From assembly GCA_030765065.1 (NCBI GenBank), contig CM060990.1, positions 8,853,501 through 8,917,500 of the forward strand: DNA of 64,000 bases, given 5' to 3'. Position numbers and translations under genes: made by a program. Position 1 is the first letter of the stretch, and the number at the start of each line of letters is the position of its first letter. Shown here piece by piece: positions 21,901 through 33,559 of this stretch. A model generated the notes under the pieces. The model saw only the letters and a program-made list of their open reading frames with translations, was not told the origin of the DNA and ran no database searches. This DNA comes from Deroplatys truncata. Its lineage: Eukaryota > Arthropoda > Insecta > Mantodea > Mantidae.

Positions 21901-23739
21901 CGTCATTTAGAGTTTTCAAAGTATTCGCTTCTCTTAATTTAGACATTCCAGTATTTTTAGAGTGCACTGGTTTTCACGATGAATTCAACGTCATCCTCGT
22001 TTATCAGCATGCTTTTGTTGCACCCATTTGTGCCAATATTCAGCACGCTTAACATGAGACATACGGAAAAGCAAGCTTTGGTGTGAATGACTGAAAATCG
22101 TAGAGTAAGTCGTCTTACTGTAATATATAACATTTTTGCAAGAAAATATAGAAATGAAGTACGACTATGGCCTCACAGAAATACTCAAGAATGTTTGAAT
22201 GATAAGCATGGACTGCTTTGTTCAGTGATTGACCGAAAAGATGGGAGAGACGGACATCTACACCAGATGCAGCATAGTCGTCACTCTCTCGGTAGGCGCT
22301 TAACTAATTCATTCACCCGTGATATTTGAGAACAGGACGGCGATGTTGCAACATGTACCACTTCCTTCACTTCTTTCTGTCAGCTGAATGTAACGTATTT
22401 GATAACTCCAATTATTGTATGCAACTATTGTTTAGACTTAACAGTTTTGGAATGTAAATATATTCGAACTTTCCACCTCGACGTTCTTCATTTGGATTTT
22501 TTTTAAGTTTAAAATCCTTTTGAGCGTATGAAATCGCACACTTTCTTTGTTAGTCATAAAAGCATCACGGACAACAAGCCCGTTAATTTACTTGCAATTT
22601 GTACACCAAGGATGCGCTAGCTTGACTCGAAATGCTTTCCTTATTCGTTTTGTTTCCTTGCATCATTTTCTCTTTTAGTCATTAATATCCCGCAAATACT
22701 CATTAAGCTCTGATAGTAGGCTTCTGTGGAACATGTTTGCGAGAGAACCCGAAAACGAAAGCTTCTCTAAAACATGCTGCCGTTAATTATAAATAGTTAC
22801 CCATTGCGGTAAGCCTTAGACGAAAATCATGACATAACATATTATATAGAATCATTAGAGACAGGAAGGCTGCTCGCAGGGCGGCTTTGATCTGCATTTG
22901 TGACCTGTGATCCCTGCCTTGGGGTAGAATACTCCTAACAACTGCACTAATGAGGTGTTTTCTGCTTCGTGAAATTTATCTTTCCTCGTGGCTCATTCCT
23001 TGTGGCCTGTGAATGAGGTAGTTCATGTTGGGGAGAAAAGCCGCTACAAATTATATTTTGTGTACATATAAGTTGACCTGCGGTTTTACCTACGCTGAAT
23101 ATAGGTACATCCTTTTCCATTGTTGTGGATATTGTTGTATAAAACATATATATCACCAGCGTCTCTCGTGTAACATTATACATTCCGCTTTAATTAACAG
23201 TATCAGCATTAAGCAGAAAATGGGTTCGTAGTTGTTGCGTACTGTCCCATTGTCTTATTACCATATATGCACATATCTTTAATCTCAATTGTTATTGCTT
23301 ATCCATAACAGTATGAGTAAATGCCGAAGCAACAATGAGAGTTAAGTAAGAGCTGAAGCACCCTGGCGACGGACATACTCTGTTTGACGTTTCGGGAACG
23401 CGCATCTTTCCCATCTTCAGGATGCTGAATGACTTAGGTAGTGAAACTGGTCGATATATTGCGTCCCGCTAACAACTTACCTGGTTTTAAACACGATAAC
23501 ATCAAGAGTAAATAAGGAGAGGTGTTTGCTAATGTCCGCAGTAGCAATAAACAAAACATCATCTTGCAAATAGCAATGCCTTTTATCGGTATCAAGCTGA
23601 AAGGGAACCATTAAGGATCTATACTTGCTCTCACCTAGGGACACACGTTTTCTAAATTAAAATTGTGAATTTTACAAAACAATTAGACATGCAACTGACT
23701 TCCTAGTAATTTCTGTATATGTGTAATGTAATTTGTAAG
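21901..23739. other. No recognisable gene
   Basis: An 80-residue open frame at 22,087-22,329 has no motif. A structured motif related to one at 61,840 lies at ~23,370-23,425. Confidence 0.4.
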
Positions 23740-24895
23740 TACTAGAGTCATTAAGTTCTTTAACTGACACCTGGAGTGTAGGCAAAAAGCAGTATACAGA
23801 TGTCTCCTATTTGCCGCGCAACACGGCGTTCACTTACACAGATCCACATCGTCCTTCTAAATAGTCGCCGTTGGCCGCTATGCACGTTTACAATCCTTGG
23901 TACAACTACTGCTGGAAGCATTGCTCAAAGATACTGAAAAAAACTTCCCACACGACCCTTCTTGTGGCAGTCAAGATGTCCTCCATCGAATGAATTCTAC
24001 GTCCGCGTAGTTTTTCTTTCAAGCGGGGAAACAATAAGAAATCGCGTGGTACGAGATCAGGCAAATACGGAGGATGTGGCAAAACGGTGACCTGTTGCCT
24101 TACTGAGGTACCTACAGAGCGACGTGTAAGGGGTTGTCGTATAGAAACAGTAATTCTTCCTCATCAAAAACCACGACGCCTACGACGAATAGAATCCCAT
24201 AGACGACGTAGGATCTATTTCTAAGGATCTTGTTTACATTTACTCCAGTTGTTATGAATTTCATGTGAATAACTCCCAACGAGCCAAAAACAGTTCAAGC
24301 GTTACCTTGCATTTTGGCCTGTCTAGTTGCGGTTTTTGCCATCGTGGTGATAATTGCGTTTTCCAATTGGTGGTTTGTCGCTTCTACATGCGGATCGTAA
24401 AGAAAACGCGGTGCTCCGTCTCATATTATAGTACGCTGCATATTCACTTTTGTGGCACGTACCGTGGATGATCCCTACTACCGATTGGGAGCGGTTGGTA
24501 CGCACCAGCATTGCAGCTTCGTCTATCTTGCGTTCAGTGCTAATCATTTGTGGGCTCAAAATCTTCCAAACTGTCTCTCCCCTGCGAAAAATGTTAGTAC
24601 CACTTAAACACAGTAATGCGGTCCAAAGCACCGTCGCCGCAAATTTGCTTCATTACGTGGAACTTTTCGCGGGGGGAGTTTCCTAATTTTTGGCAGAACT
24701 TGATGTTTGCTCATCCGGCAACATTTTCGAGTTCCAGCGCGGGCCTTCAAGTCGCTTTCGCAACAGAGATCATAGTTCCGCTTACACTGTCGGCACACAG
24801 CTGCCTCTTGCTAGAACGAGAGAACTGACACGGCACCATACCGCGGCGGCACATCGACAATATGTACCCAGTCCACGAACTTAATGACTTTGGTA
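23740..24895 (-). mobile_element. Fossil mariner transposon with 19-bp terminal inverted repeats
   Basis: The ends TACTAGAGTCATTAAGTTC (23,740-23,758) and, on the other strand, TACCAAAGTCATTAAGTTC (24,895-24,877) match at 17 of 19 positions and begin with TA, the mariner target. The length, ~1.16 kb, is close to the usual 1.2-1.3 kb. The interior carries a broken transposase on the minus strand. Confidence 0.85.
23815..24740 (-). pseudogene. Mariner transposase pseudogene
   Basis: Reading right to left on the minus strand: ANIKFCQKLGNSPREKFHVM, GDGALDRITVFKWY (N-terminal HTH), a shifted TERKIDEAAMLVRTNRSQSV, then much decay. GVIHMKFITTGVNV, LYDNPLHVAL (second catalytic aspartate context), LPHPPYLPDLVPRDFLLFPR (third catalytic aspartate kept) and LKEKLRGRRIHSMEDI follow. 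Mariner transposase cuts and pastes the element at TA dinucleotides. Many stops and shifts make this copy inactive, and the first catalytic motif is not readable. Confidence 0.82.
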
Positions 24896-27404
24896 ATATA
24901 ATATATCTGTATATATTTGCTGTACTTCGTATAGAAAAGAAACTCCTTGAAAGGATTTCCCCCCCCCCAAAAAAACGCCAACCCACTGAGGTCTGTTTCA
25001 TCTAATGGACGAATTCTGAGAGGTTTTTCTACAAATTAAAATGCCACTGCAGGGTAGTGAGCTACACGAATTTCGCTTGAAAACTTTTCAGACCTTAACT
25101 AGTTCGTGTCGTAAAGCGAAATGATCACTTACAATTGGGTCAATCTTTGCAGGATAAGAATTATATATAGCTTATAAATATTACAGCTGTATACATTTAA
25201 CAGGTACAGTGTATAAATGTGCGAAATATCGACCTTATAGACATTACATTCTCGGATAAAATGCATGTTTAGGAACGTTTATCGTTTATTGAAATTTAAC
25301 ACAAAAATGGAGACTTGATAAGCACATTCCAGCATTCTCAGTAGACTAATTCTCGGAAATAGCTTTTAAACCATGGGAAATAAATGCATTTCACTAAAAT
25401 AGTTTAGGGTACTAAGAATTTTGTATATTTTCCAGAATCATTTCTCCATTTGAATATACCTACGTTGAATATTAAGAATTGAATTCCAATTGAGAAGGTT
25501 AACAAAACAAATTTAGTTTACAAACTCTTAATGGTTCTACTTAATATAGATGGTCAAATTGCTATGATTGATACAGAAGATAAGTCACAAAAACAATATC
25601 TTTTGATCAGATAGCTCAAGCATATGAGGTGGAGATGTAATAAAATAAAGCCATACCTAACTTCAACAAAAATAGCTTTAATGACAAAGAGCTGGAAAAT
25701 ATAAGAACTTTTATTCTTTAAAAGTAATGAGAAAAGAAATGATCAGAGAAACAAGAAAAGTAGCTTGTGGAGAGTATGCGACACGGCTACGAGATATCTC
25801 AGAGGGAAGAGTTAAGAAAGAAACATAATTTCTTGGCAGTTCCATTATTTCACTGCGGTTGAGAGTGCTAGAGGCCGAAGGAAAGCGATGCAAAGTACTG
25901 CTCTCATAATAACACCAGGCTAGTAATTATAAGACTTTATAGGAAATGTCGATATCCGAAAAGAATCAGATGTTTTAGCTGAAAGAGAGTGATCTGGATG
26001 TAATTCGTGTTGATGGCCTCCATATTTTATTGATGAGCTCACAAATACTAAAACTAAGTGAACAAAGCAAAGTTTTACGTTGTGAAATATTTCAGTTTGT
26101 TGTGTTTATGAAGTCTGCCAAATATTACATCATTGAAATGGATGTTGCTTCCACCAAAAGGTAGATTTAAATTTAAACCACAGAAAAGAAGGCATTTTCA
26201 GGTAAGCTGCATTTTCTAGCTATTCTTATGCTTTAAACTTAGTTTTTTCAAACAACAACTTTTTGTTTATCCTACAGCTGGTATTGGTTTGGCCTCCACT
26301 TTTACACCAAACTATAATGAAGTTAACCAGAAGTACAAAATGCACATGACTATATACTCCATCATTCATCTGACGATAGCCTTTATTCATGATACTGCCT
26401 ATACCATACGCCCACAGAAGCATAATCACTTCCGTGCTCTCTGACTTAATTATAAATTGCTGTCGCAAATAATAGAACTTCAAAATCGAAGATGACGTTA
26501 ATATGTGGAGAAATGCTACTTCCAATCTGGTATCCAGAGAATCTTGTTTACTTGGTCACAGCCTACAGCAAATGCAATAAGGCTCTCGTAGGACTAACCG
26601 AGTAGTGAAATATAACAAAGTTTTGAACTCTGCGACCGCAGCCTTGTGTAGCTTCTCGTTGGACAGTCGACCAACCCTTCACAGAAGGCAGATTTGCAAA
26701 ACGTGGGTGCTTGTAGCTTTCAGAATTAAGTTAGGCTTCTCGGAAGTATCTCCCTAACGAGCTTTCTACAGTAAGCCTGCAACGAATGCCTGTCTAGCAA
26801 TGCTGTTTCTTTTAAGCAACTACATACAATATTCTCCAAATTAATTTAACTACTGTAGTATTAGAGATAATGTACCAAATGTTATCAACACAACAACTGG
26901 GATTTTAGGGCAACATTTTCAATTAGGTGCGATCACAATCAGGTAAAAAAGGATTAATAAAATGGCTGCCTTGCTGTGAATAAGCATTTGGATTTTGGTG
27001 CATCTCAAGCGTAAATTAATGGCACTAATGTATTAAATGGATATTTACCTCGCATTAACCTTAAGAGCATATGGAACTCCAAGTAATTAGTACATTGTTA
27101 TAGGGAATTACATTCTCATTCATCGAAACACTTAAAACTTGTTCTTTGTCATTAGAGTTTAATTATGAGCATCAGCAAGAGCTATAAGGAGAGCATGTGC
27201 TGCTTAAACACGTTAATTAGACCAGAAATCGTTTAGCGTTTTTACAATACCATATGACATCTCAAAGCAATAGAAATATGCACCTCGTTCCTCTCGTTGT
27301 CAGAATAACATATAGTACAGTCACTGACACGTACCTGCGGGTAGGTTTACAGCTGCCGTAACTAACCTCTGATAGCAGAAGAGGCAACAAGAGTGGATAA
27401 TACC
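24896..27404. other. No recognisable feature
   Basis: AT-rich sequence without protein motifs, SINE heads or tandem repeats. A C8/A6 run lies at ~24,960-24,977. A small inverted repeat (ATTTCGCTT and AAGCGAAAT, ~40-nt spacer) lies at ~25,070-25,130. Confidence 0.45.
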
Positions 27405-30243
27405 ACACACATAAACAGCACCACAAACATACTACCACCGTGGCACACATAAACAGCACCACAAACATAATCCCACCGTGGCACAGATAAACAGCACCAC
27501 AAACATAATAACACCGCTCCACACATAAACAGCACCACAAACATAATACAACCGTGGCACAGATAAACAGCACCACAAACATAATAACACCGCTGCACAC
27601 ATAAACAACACCACAAACATAATCCCACCGTGGCACAGATAAACAGCACCACAAATAACACCGCTGCACACATAAACAGCACCACAAACATAATACAACC
27701 GTGGCACAAATAAACAGCATCACAAACATAATACCACCGTAGCACAGATAAACAGCACCGTGGCATTCATAAACAGCACCACAAACATAATACAACCGTG
27801 GCACAAATAAACAGCATCACAAACATAATACCACCGCAGCACACATAAACAGCCCCACAAACATAATACCACCGTAGCACAGATAAACAGCACCGCAAAC
27901 ATAACACCACCGTGGCATACATAAACAGCCCCACAAACATAATACCAGCGTGGCACAGATAAAAAGCACCACAAACATAATTCCACCGTGGCACACAAAC
28001 AGCACCAGCACCACAAACATAATACCACCCTAGCAGAGATAAACAGCACCACAAACATAATACTACCGTGGCACACATAAACAGCACCACAAACATAATA
28101 CCACCGTCGCACACATAAACAGCACTACAAACATAATACAACCGTGGCAAAAATAAACAGCACCACAAACATAATACCACCGTAGCAGAGATAACCAGCA
28201 CCACAAACATAATACCACCGTAGCACACATAAACAGCTCCACAAACACAATACCACCGTAGCTAACATACACAGCTCCACAAACATAATACCACCGTGAC
28301 ACAGATAAACGGCTCTACAAATATAATACCACCGTGGCACATATAAACAGCATCACAAACATAATACCACCGTAGCACACATGAACAGCATCACAAACAT
28401 AATACCACCGTAGCACACATGAACAGCTCCACAAACATAATACCACCGTGACACAGATAAAGAGCACACCACACATAATACCACCGTAGGACAGATAAAC
28501 AGCACCACAAACATAATACCATCACGGCACACATAAACAGCAACTCAAGCATAATACCACCGTGGCACAGATAAACAGCACCACAAAAATAATACCACCG
28601 TAGCACACATAAACAGCACCACAAACTTAATACCACCGTGGCACAGATAAACAGCACCACAAACATAACACCACCGTAACACACATAAACAGCACCACAA
28701 ACATAATACCACCGTGGCATACATAAACAGCACCACAAACACAATACCACCGTGGCACAGATAAACAGCTCCACAAACATAATACCACCGTAGCACACAT
28801 AAACAGCACCACAAACGTAATACCACCGTAGCACAGATAAACAGCACCGCAAACATAATACCACCGCAGCACACATAAACAGCTCCACAAACATAATACC
28901 ACCGTAGCACAGATAAACAGCACCACAAACATAATGCCTCCGTAGCACAGATAAACAGCTCCACAAACATAGTACCACCGCAGCACACATAAACAGCTCC
29001 ACAAATATAATAACACCGTAGCACAGATAAACAGCACCGCAAACATAATATCACCGTAGCACAGACAAACAGCACCACAAACATAATACCACCGTGGCAT
29101 ATATAAACAGCCCCACAAACATAATACTACCATGGCACAAATAAACAGCACCGCAAACATAATACCACCGTGGCATACATAAGCAGCCCCACAAACATAA
29201 TACCACCGTAGCACAGATAAACAGCACCGCAAACATAATACCACCGTGGCATACATAAACAGCACCACAAAAATAATACCACCGTGGCACAAACAAACAG
29301 CACCACAAACGTAATACCACCGTAGCACAGATAAACATCTCCACAAACGTAATATTACCATGGCAAAGATAAACAGCACCACAAACATAATACTACCGCG
29401 GCATACATAAACAGCTCCACAAACGTAATACCAACGTAGCACAGATAAACAGCTCCACAAACGTAATATCACCGTAGCAAACATAAACAGCTTCACAAAC
29501 ATAATACCACCGTAGCACACATAAACAGCACCACAAACATAATACCACAGTAACACACATAAACAGCTCCAGAAAAATAATAACACCGTGGCATACATAA
29601 ACAGCACCACAAACATAATACCACCATGGCGCAGAAAAACAGTACCACGATATAATACCACCGCAGCATAGATAAACAGCACCACAAACATAATACCACC
29701 GTACCACACATAAACAGCACCACAAACATAATACCACCGTGGCACAGATAAACAGCACCAGAAACATAATACCGCCGTAGCACAGTTAAACAGCTCCACA
29801 AACGTAATATCACCGTGGCACAAATAAAGAGCAAACATAATACAACCGTAGCAGACATAAACAGCACCACAAACATAATACCACGGTAGCACACATAAAC
29901 AGCACCACAAACATAATACCACCGTGGCACAGATAAACAGCACCACAAACATAATACCGCCGTAGCACAGTTAAACAGCTCCACAAACGTAATATCACCG
30001 TGGCACAAATAAACAGCAAACATAATACAACCGTAGCAGACATAAACAGCACCACAAACATAATACCACCGTAGCACACATAAACAGCACCACAAACATA
30101 ATACCACGGTAGCACACATAAACAGCACCACAAACATAATACCACGGTAGCACACATAAACAGCTCCACAAACATAGTACCACCGTAGCACACATAAACA
30201 GCACCACAAACATAATACCACGGTAGCACACATAAACAGCACC
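27405..30243. repeat. 38-bp satellite array, left part (~75 copies)
   Basis: Head-to-tail copies of a 38-bp unit have the core words CATAAACAGCACCACAAACA and TAATACCACCGTRGCACA. The plus strand is rich in A and C with little G and T. Because 38 is not a multiple of three and the minus strand has no stop in any phase of the typical unit, long cysteine/tyrosine/tryptophan-rich open frames (up to 441 codons at 28,627-29,952) run through it. They shift phase each unit and are not genes. A five-unit block is duplicated (offset 185 bp, 29,781 and 29,966). Confidence 0.95.
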
Positions 30244-31366
30244 TGCGGCCGTCACCTCCTCATTCGTCCGTTGCTGTAGGCTTACCTTGATGCTTCTTCC
30301 GTTGGTTCCAGAAGTTCGCAGTGTGTTGGTTCTCTTCAATTTTATCCTCGGCTAGCTGCAGTAATTTTCCTTAAACTATATGGGAGCATGGACTTATCCT
30401 CGGTAAAGGAATCGTAGATCTCGGGTGGTGATATAGGAAGACATAGACGTGCTTTGTTTATGAAAAGATGACACTGCCGTTTCTTTTTATTTGACTAACA
30501 CACGTAGGATACAAAATTGGTATTGCCGCTGTAAAATACTGTCCACCGCTGTTAAAATGCGGCGCGGATGTGGCACGAAGTATAAATATGCTTATTGTCT
30601 CTTTAAGAGTAGCGGATCTTAGGTGTGTTGCTAAAACTATCTTTATTCTCTTTTTGGCGCGATGTCTCACACATCCTGCAGCATCTCTCCCTGACCACAC
30701 AGGACAAAAACTGTCGAACAAACTGCCTTGCTAAACTGACATGACAAAACTGCCTTGCTAAAACTCTATGACACAACTGTCTTGCTAAAGCTGCCGACAA
30801 ACTGCCTCGAATTTGCTCCAAACAGATCCATTTATAGTCTCAGGTTTCTGAGGCTGCTTCCTTTCCTATTGGTCCATTTTTAGCGCCACTCGACGCGTCT
30901 AACTATTTTGAATAAACTTCTAGGGATCTCATTGGTCCAAGTTTAATATAAATCGCGGCTTTTCCCACATTTACCGTTAGACTATCTGTCTCGCTCACTT
31001 GGTCACGGCGAATTATCAAATAAAGGGACAAAGGCGTTACACCCTCGCTGTAGGAATAATGGCACTGAAACCGAAGAGATGTCATAAACCTAGGTTTTCT
31101 GCCTTCGAAGGCACTATTCCTGTAGCTAAAACATTTCGTCGTGGACAGTATTTTAACGTAGCGCTTAAATTATTTACATTAAACCATTTATAACTCTACT
31201 AATATTAGTAACCTAGATAGATACATAACGTTAAATCACCCTTCTTAAAATATACAAGCAGTATGAGAAAAAGATATTTACATAGTACGATTTAACATCA
31301 ATAAAAGTTAATTAATAAATTATCTATAATTACAGTTCTCGCGCCCGGCCTAGTGTTGCCGTTTCA
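30244..31366 (-). repeat. 3' LTR
   Basis: 1,123 bp, TG...CA ends. By eye it differs from the other LTR at roughly 20 substitutions and a few small gaps, so ~98% identity. An 87-codon open frame (30,458-30,721) is present in both LTRs but shows no motif and is likely chance. Confidence 0.92.
30486..30491 (-). terminator. Probable LTR polyadenylation signal
   Basis: AATAAA on the minus strand, about 340 bp downstream of the TATA box in the same LTR. This is consistent with U3-R-U5 order. The equivalent in the 5' LTR is 33,800-33,805. Confidence 0.5.
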
Positions 31367-31783
31367 AATTGCCCTGTTCTGGAAAAGAATAAATTTTTCA
31401 ACACTTGATACAATTTTCCTTTCCAGAATAATTCCTCTGATTATGGTCTTTGTTGGTTTGCTTTGTTTACATAGACCCTTCGCTATACCTGTTCCTTCAC
31501 AAGGGTTCTGCCAAACCAGTGGTGTTTACACTTGGGTCATTCACTCTTACACTTTGCTATGGTTGATCCCTCTCTCCCTTTTAAAAACAGGTTTTCCGAG
31601 AGGCATTCTTATGCACAATACACTTCCCGCACACGAATAACTTGTGGTGGAGAGAAATACGCTAATACCCAAATTAAGTTCTAAAAATTGAATCTATTTA
31701 CATACATACTGTTACATAATAATTATGCATTTATTTATTTCTTTACATCCTTATTTATCGGGTGTATTACCTTTACTATTTGT

Positions 31784-32260
31784 TCACAGGGTTGCTACCG
31801 CATTTCGAGTAAAACTAACCTGATTATTTTCATTACATTCTTCACCCTTCTCATTTTCTAAACATTTGTATGGTTTGAGCAACTGTTTATGATATCTCCC
31901 TACGATCTTGGAAATCTTTATTTCTTGTAACTCAAATGTATCCGAGCCAAAAATGTTAATCACCCGGTATGGACCTTTAAATAAATTTTCCATTCTATGA
32001 TACCTCTTTTTTTTTGAATGCTAGACTTTTTTTTTTGAATGCTGGACTTTTTCTTTATACCAATACTAATTCTCCAAGTTCGATCAACCATTTCTTTCGC
32101 TTCTTTGTTTTAAATTCCTCCTTTCTTTTCTGCGCCCTCTTTGACATTCTTTCAAAAGCTTTCTTAAACGTCTCTTCTTCCGTTAGTGTTTTCGGATCTT
32201 TAGTTTCTAGTGTCGGTGGTAATTTCCCTTCAGGTGTTTCTATTAACTTCCCCTTCATCA
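31784..32260 (-). pseudogene. Integrase C-terminal tail of Gypsy pol
   Basis: The minus-strand sequence ERMSKRAQKRKEEFKTKKRK leads into WLIELGELVLV. After a TAA stop and a 20-bp tandem duplication (~32,008-32,049) come MENLFKGPYRVINIFGSDTF and KIVGRYHKQLLKPYK. This GPY-type module is the C-terminus of Ty3/Gypsy integrase, which binds DNA and target chromatin. The catalytic zinc-finger and DDE parts are absent. The frame runs on from the gag-like protein, so a deletion fused gag to the end of pol. Confidence 0.85.
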
Positions 32261-32366
32261 GCTCAACTAATTTCCCCTCTAAACTCTTATTTTGTTCACT
32301 TAAGTTTCTTTTTAAGTCCTTACTCTGCTCATTTACGATTCTTTCTAAGTCCTTACTCTGCTCATT

Positions 32367-33281
32367 TTATTTTCCTTCTAAATTCTTATCTTGTTCCCTC
32401 ACGATTCTTTCTAAGTCTTTACTCTGCTTATTTAATTCCCCTTCTAAATTCTTATCTTGTTCACTTACGATTCTTTCTAAGTCTTTACTCTGCTTATTTA
32501 CGATTCTTTCTAAGTCCTTATTATGCTCATTTGATTTCCCTTCTATATTCTTATCTTGTTCACTTACGACTCTTTCTAAGTCCTTACTCTGATTACTTAC
32601 GATTCTTTCTAAGTTCTTACTCTGCTCATTTGATTCCCCTTCTAAATTCTTATCTAGTTCACTTACGATTCTTTCTAAGCCCTTACTCTGCTCCTTTATG
32701 GCTAAGCTGGTAACACTTAATTCTGTTTCTACATCCTTCCTTAGTTTTTCTACATCGTTTCTTAGACATAGTTGTCCTGATTGAGTTTCTTGCACTACCT
32801 TCCCTTGCTGACTGAATTTGGAGTCCAATTGACTTTGTAATCGGGTGACCTGTTCACCTAAATATTCCCTCATCTCCTGAGCTAATTCCCCTCTCATCTT
32901 CCTGTTTTCCTCTCTGACATATTCACCTATCTCTATACTCTGCTCATTTAATTTCCCTTCTAAATTTTTACTTTGTTCACTCAAATTTCTTTTTGACTCC
33001 TTACTCAGCTCATCTATCTTTGCGCTCAAATGTTGAAGGAATATTAGCAGCTGGTTTTGACCTGCGTCAATGACCTGCTCAATCGGTGATTGCCTTTCCA
33101 GTCTAACTTCTACCTCTGCTGCACCCATATTTTCTCCATCTGTTGTTACGCTGACAATAGCCTCCACATTCAGTTCTTTCAAATCTTCCCTTGACCTACT
33201 CATGGTTACGTTATCAAGTTCTACCTCCCTAGTAATGACTTTACCCCCTCTCAATAACATGTGTTCACAAAACTGAGTCAC
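32367..33281 (-). CDS. Gag-like protein with 11-residue coiled-coil repeats
   Basis: An open frame of 305 codons on the minus strand. Position 33,281 is a GTG, and the first in-frame ATG is at 33,260. The N-terminus (LRGGKVITREVELDNVTMSR and SREDLKELNVE) is unlike a capsid I can name. After ~residue 90 the protein becomes a long charged coiled coil. From ~32,700 onward it is an array of 11-residue units of the type NEQSKDLERIV and SEQDKNLEGES, about a dozen copies, giving a 33-bp DNA period. A TAA at 32,367-32,369 interrupts one unit by a single base change, and the repeat then continues in frame toward the integrase tail. Likely role: RNA packaging or particle assembly for the element. This is inferred from position only. 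Confidence 0.75.
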   Translation of the reverse strand: MTQFCEHMLLRGGKVITREVELDNVTMSRSREDLKELNVEAIVSVTTDGENMGAAEVEVRLERQSPIEQVIDAGQNQLLIFLQHLSAKIDELSKESKRNLSEQSKNLEGKLNEQSIEIGEYVREENRKMRGELAQEMREYLGEQVTRLQSQLDSKFSQQGKVVQETQSGQLCLRNDVEKLRKDVETELSVTSLAIKEQSKGLERIVSELDKNLEGESNEQSKNLERIVSNQSKDLERVVSEQDKNIEGKSNEHNKDLERIVNKQSKDLERIVSEQDKNLEGELNKQSKDLERIVREQDKNLEGK

Positions 33282-33532
33282 TACTCTGCATGCCTTTTTG
33301 TTTGATTTTGTATAAATGTTCTAACCTGTACTTTCTCCTATGTTAATTGATGGTTCCGGGTTCGAATCCTGGTGAATTTCTAGAAGCGATGTTCTCAGCT
33401 GTTTTGTTGTCCCACGTAGGTAGACTAGAAGTTCGCGTTGTAATTTTGTTCTGCTGTGCCCCTTTCCTCTGAAGATTCTTCCTCTATTCGTTGTTTCCTA
33501 GTCCTCCGTCTGAGCTGCGAGCTGGCCTTCCC

Positions 33533-33556
33533 TTCGAGCTCCACGTTATGGCGCCA
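33533..33556 (-). promoter_or_regulatory. Primer-binding site for tRNA-Lys
   Basis: On the minus strand, three bases after the 5' LTR, the sequence TGGCGCCATAACGTGGAGCT followed by CGAA is complementary to the 3' end of animal tRNA-Lys. The expected form is TGGCGCCCAACGTGGGGCT, so there is one inserted base and two differences. It primes minus-strand cDNA synthesis. Confidence 0.82.
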
Positions 33557-33559
33557 GTT

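Noticed and set aside
22087..22329. 80-codon open frame considered as a transposase fragment
   Set aside because: No HTH, DDE or other recognisable motif. Length is within chance for this region.
28627..29952. 441-codon minus-strand open frame rich in Cys, Tyr and Trp
   Set aside because: It lies wholly in the 38-bp satellite. The period shifts frame each unit and sister frames are equally open, so it is an artefact of a stop-free repeat.
30458..30721. 87-codon frame in the LTR (also at 33,772-34,035)
   Set aside because: Present twice only because LTRs are duplicated. It shows no motif and spans the LTR polyadenylation-signal region (30,486-30,491).
32014..32713. Plus-strand Ser/Leu/Phe-rich open frames
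   Set aside because: Shadows of the minus-strand coiled-coil repeat. The 33-bp period and Gag context identify the true strand.
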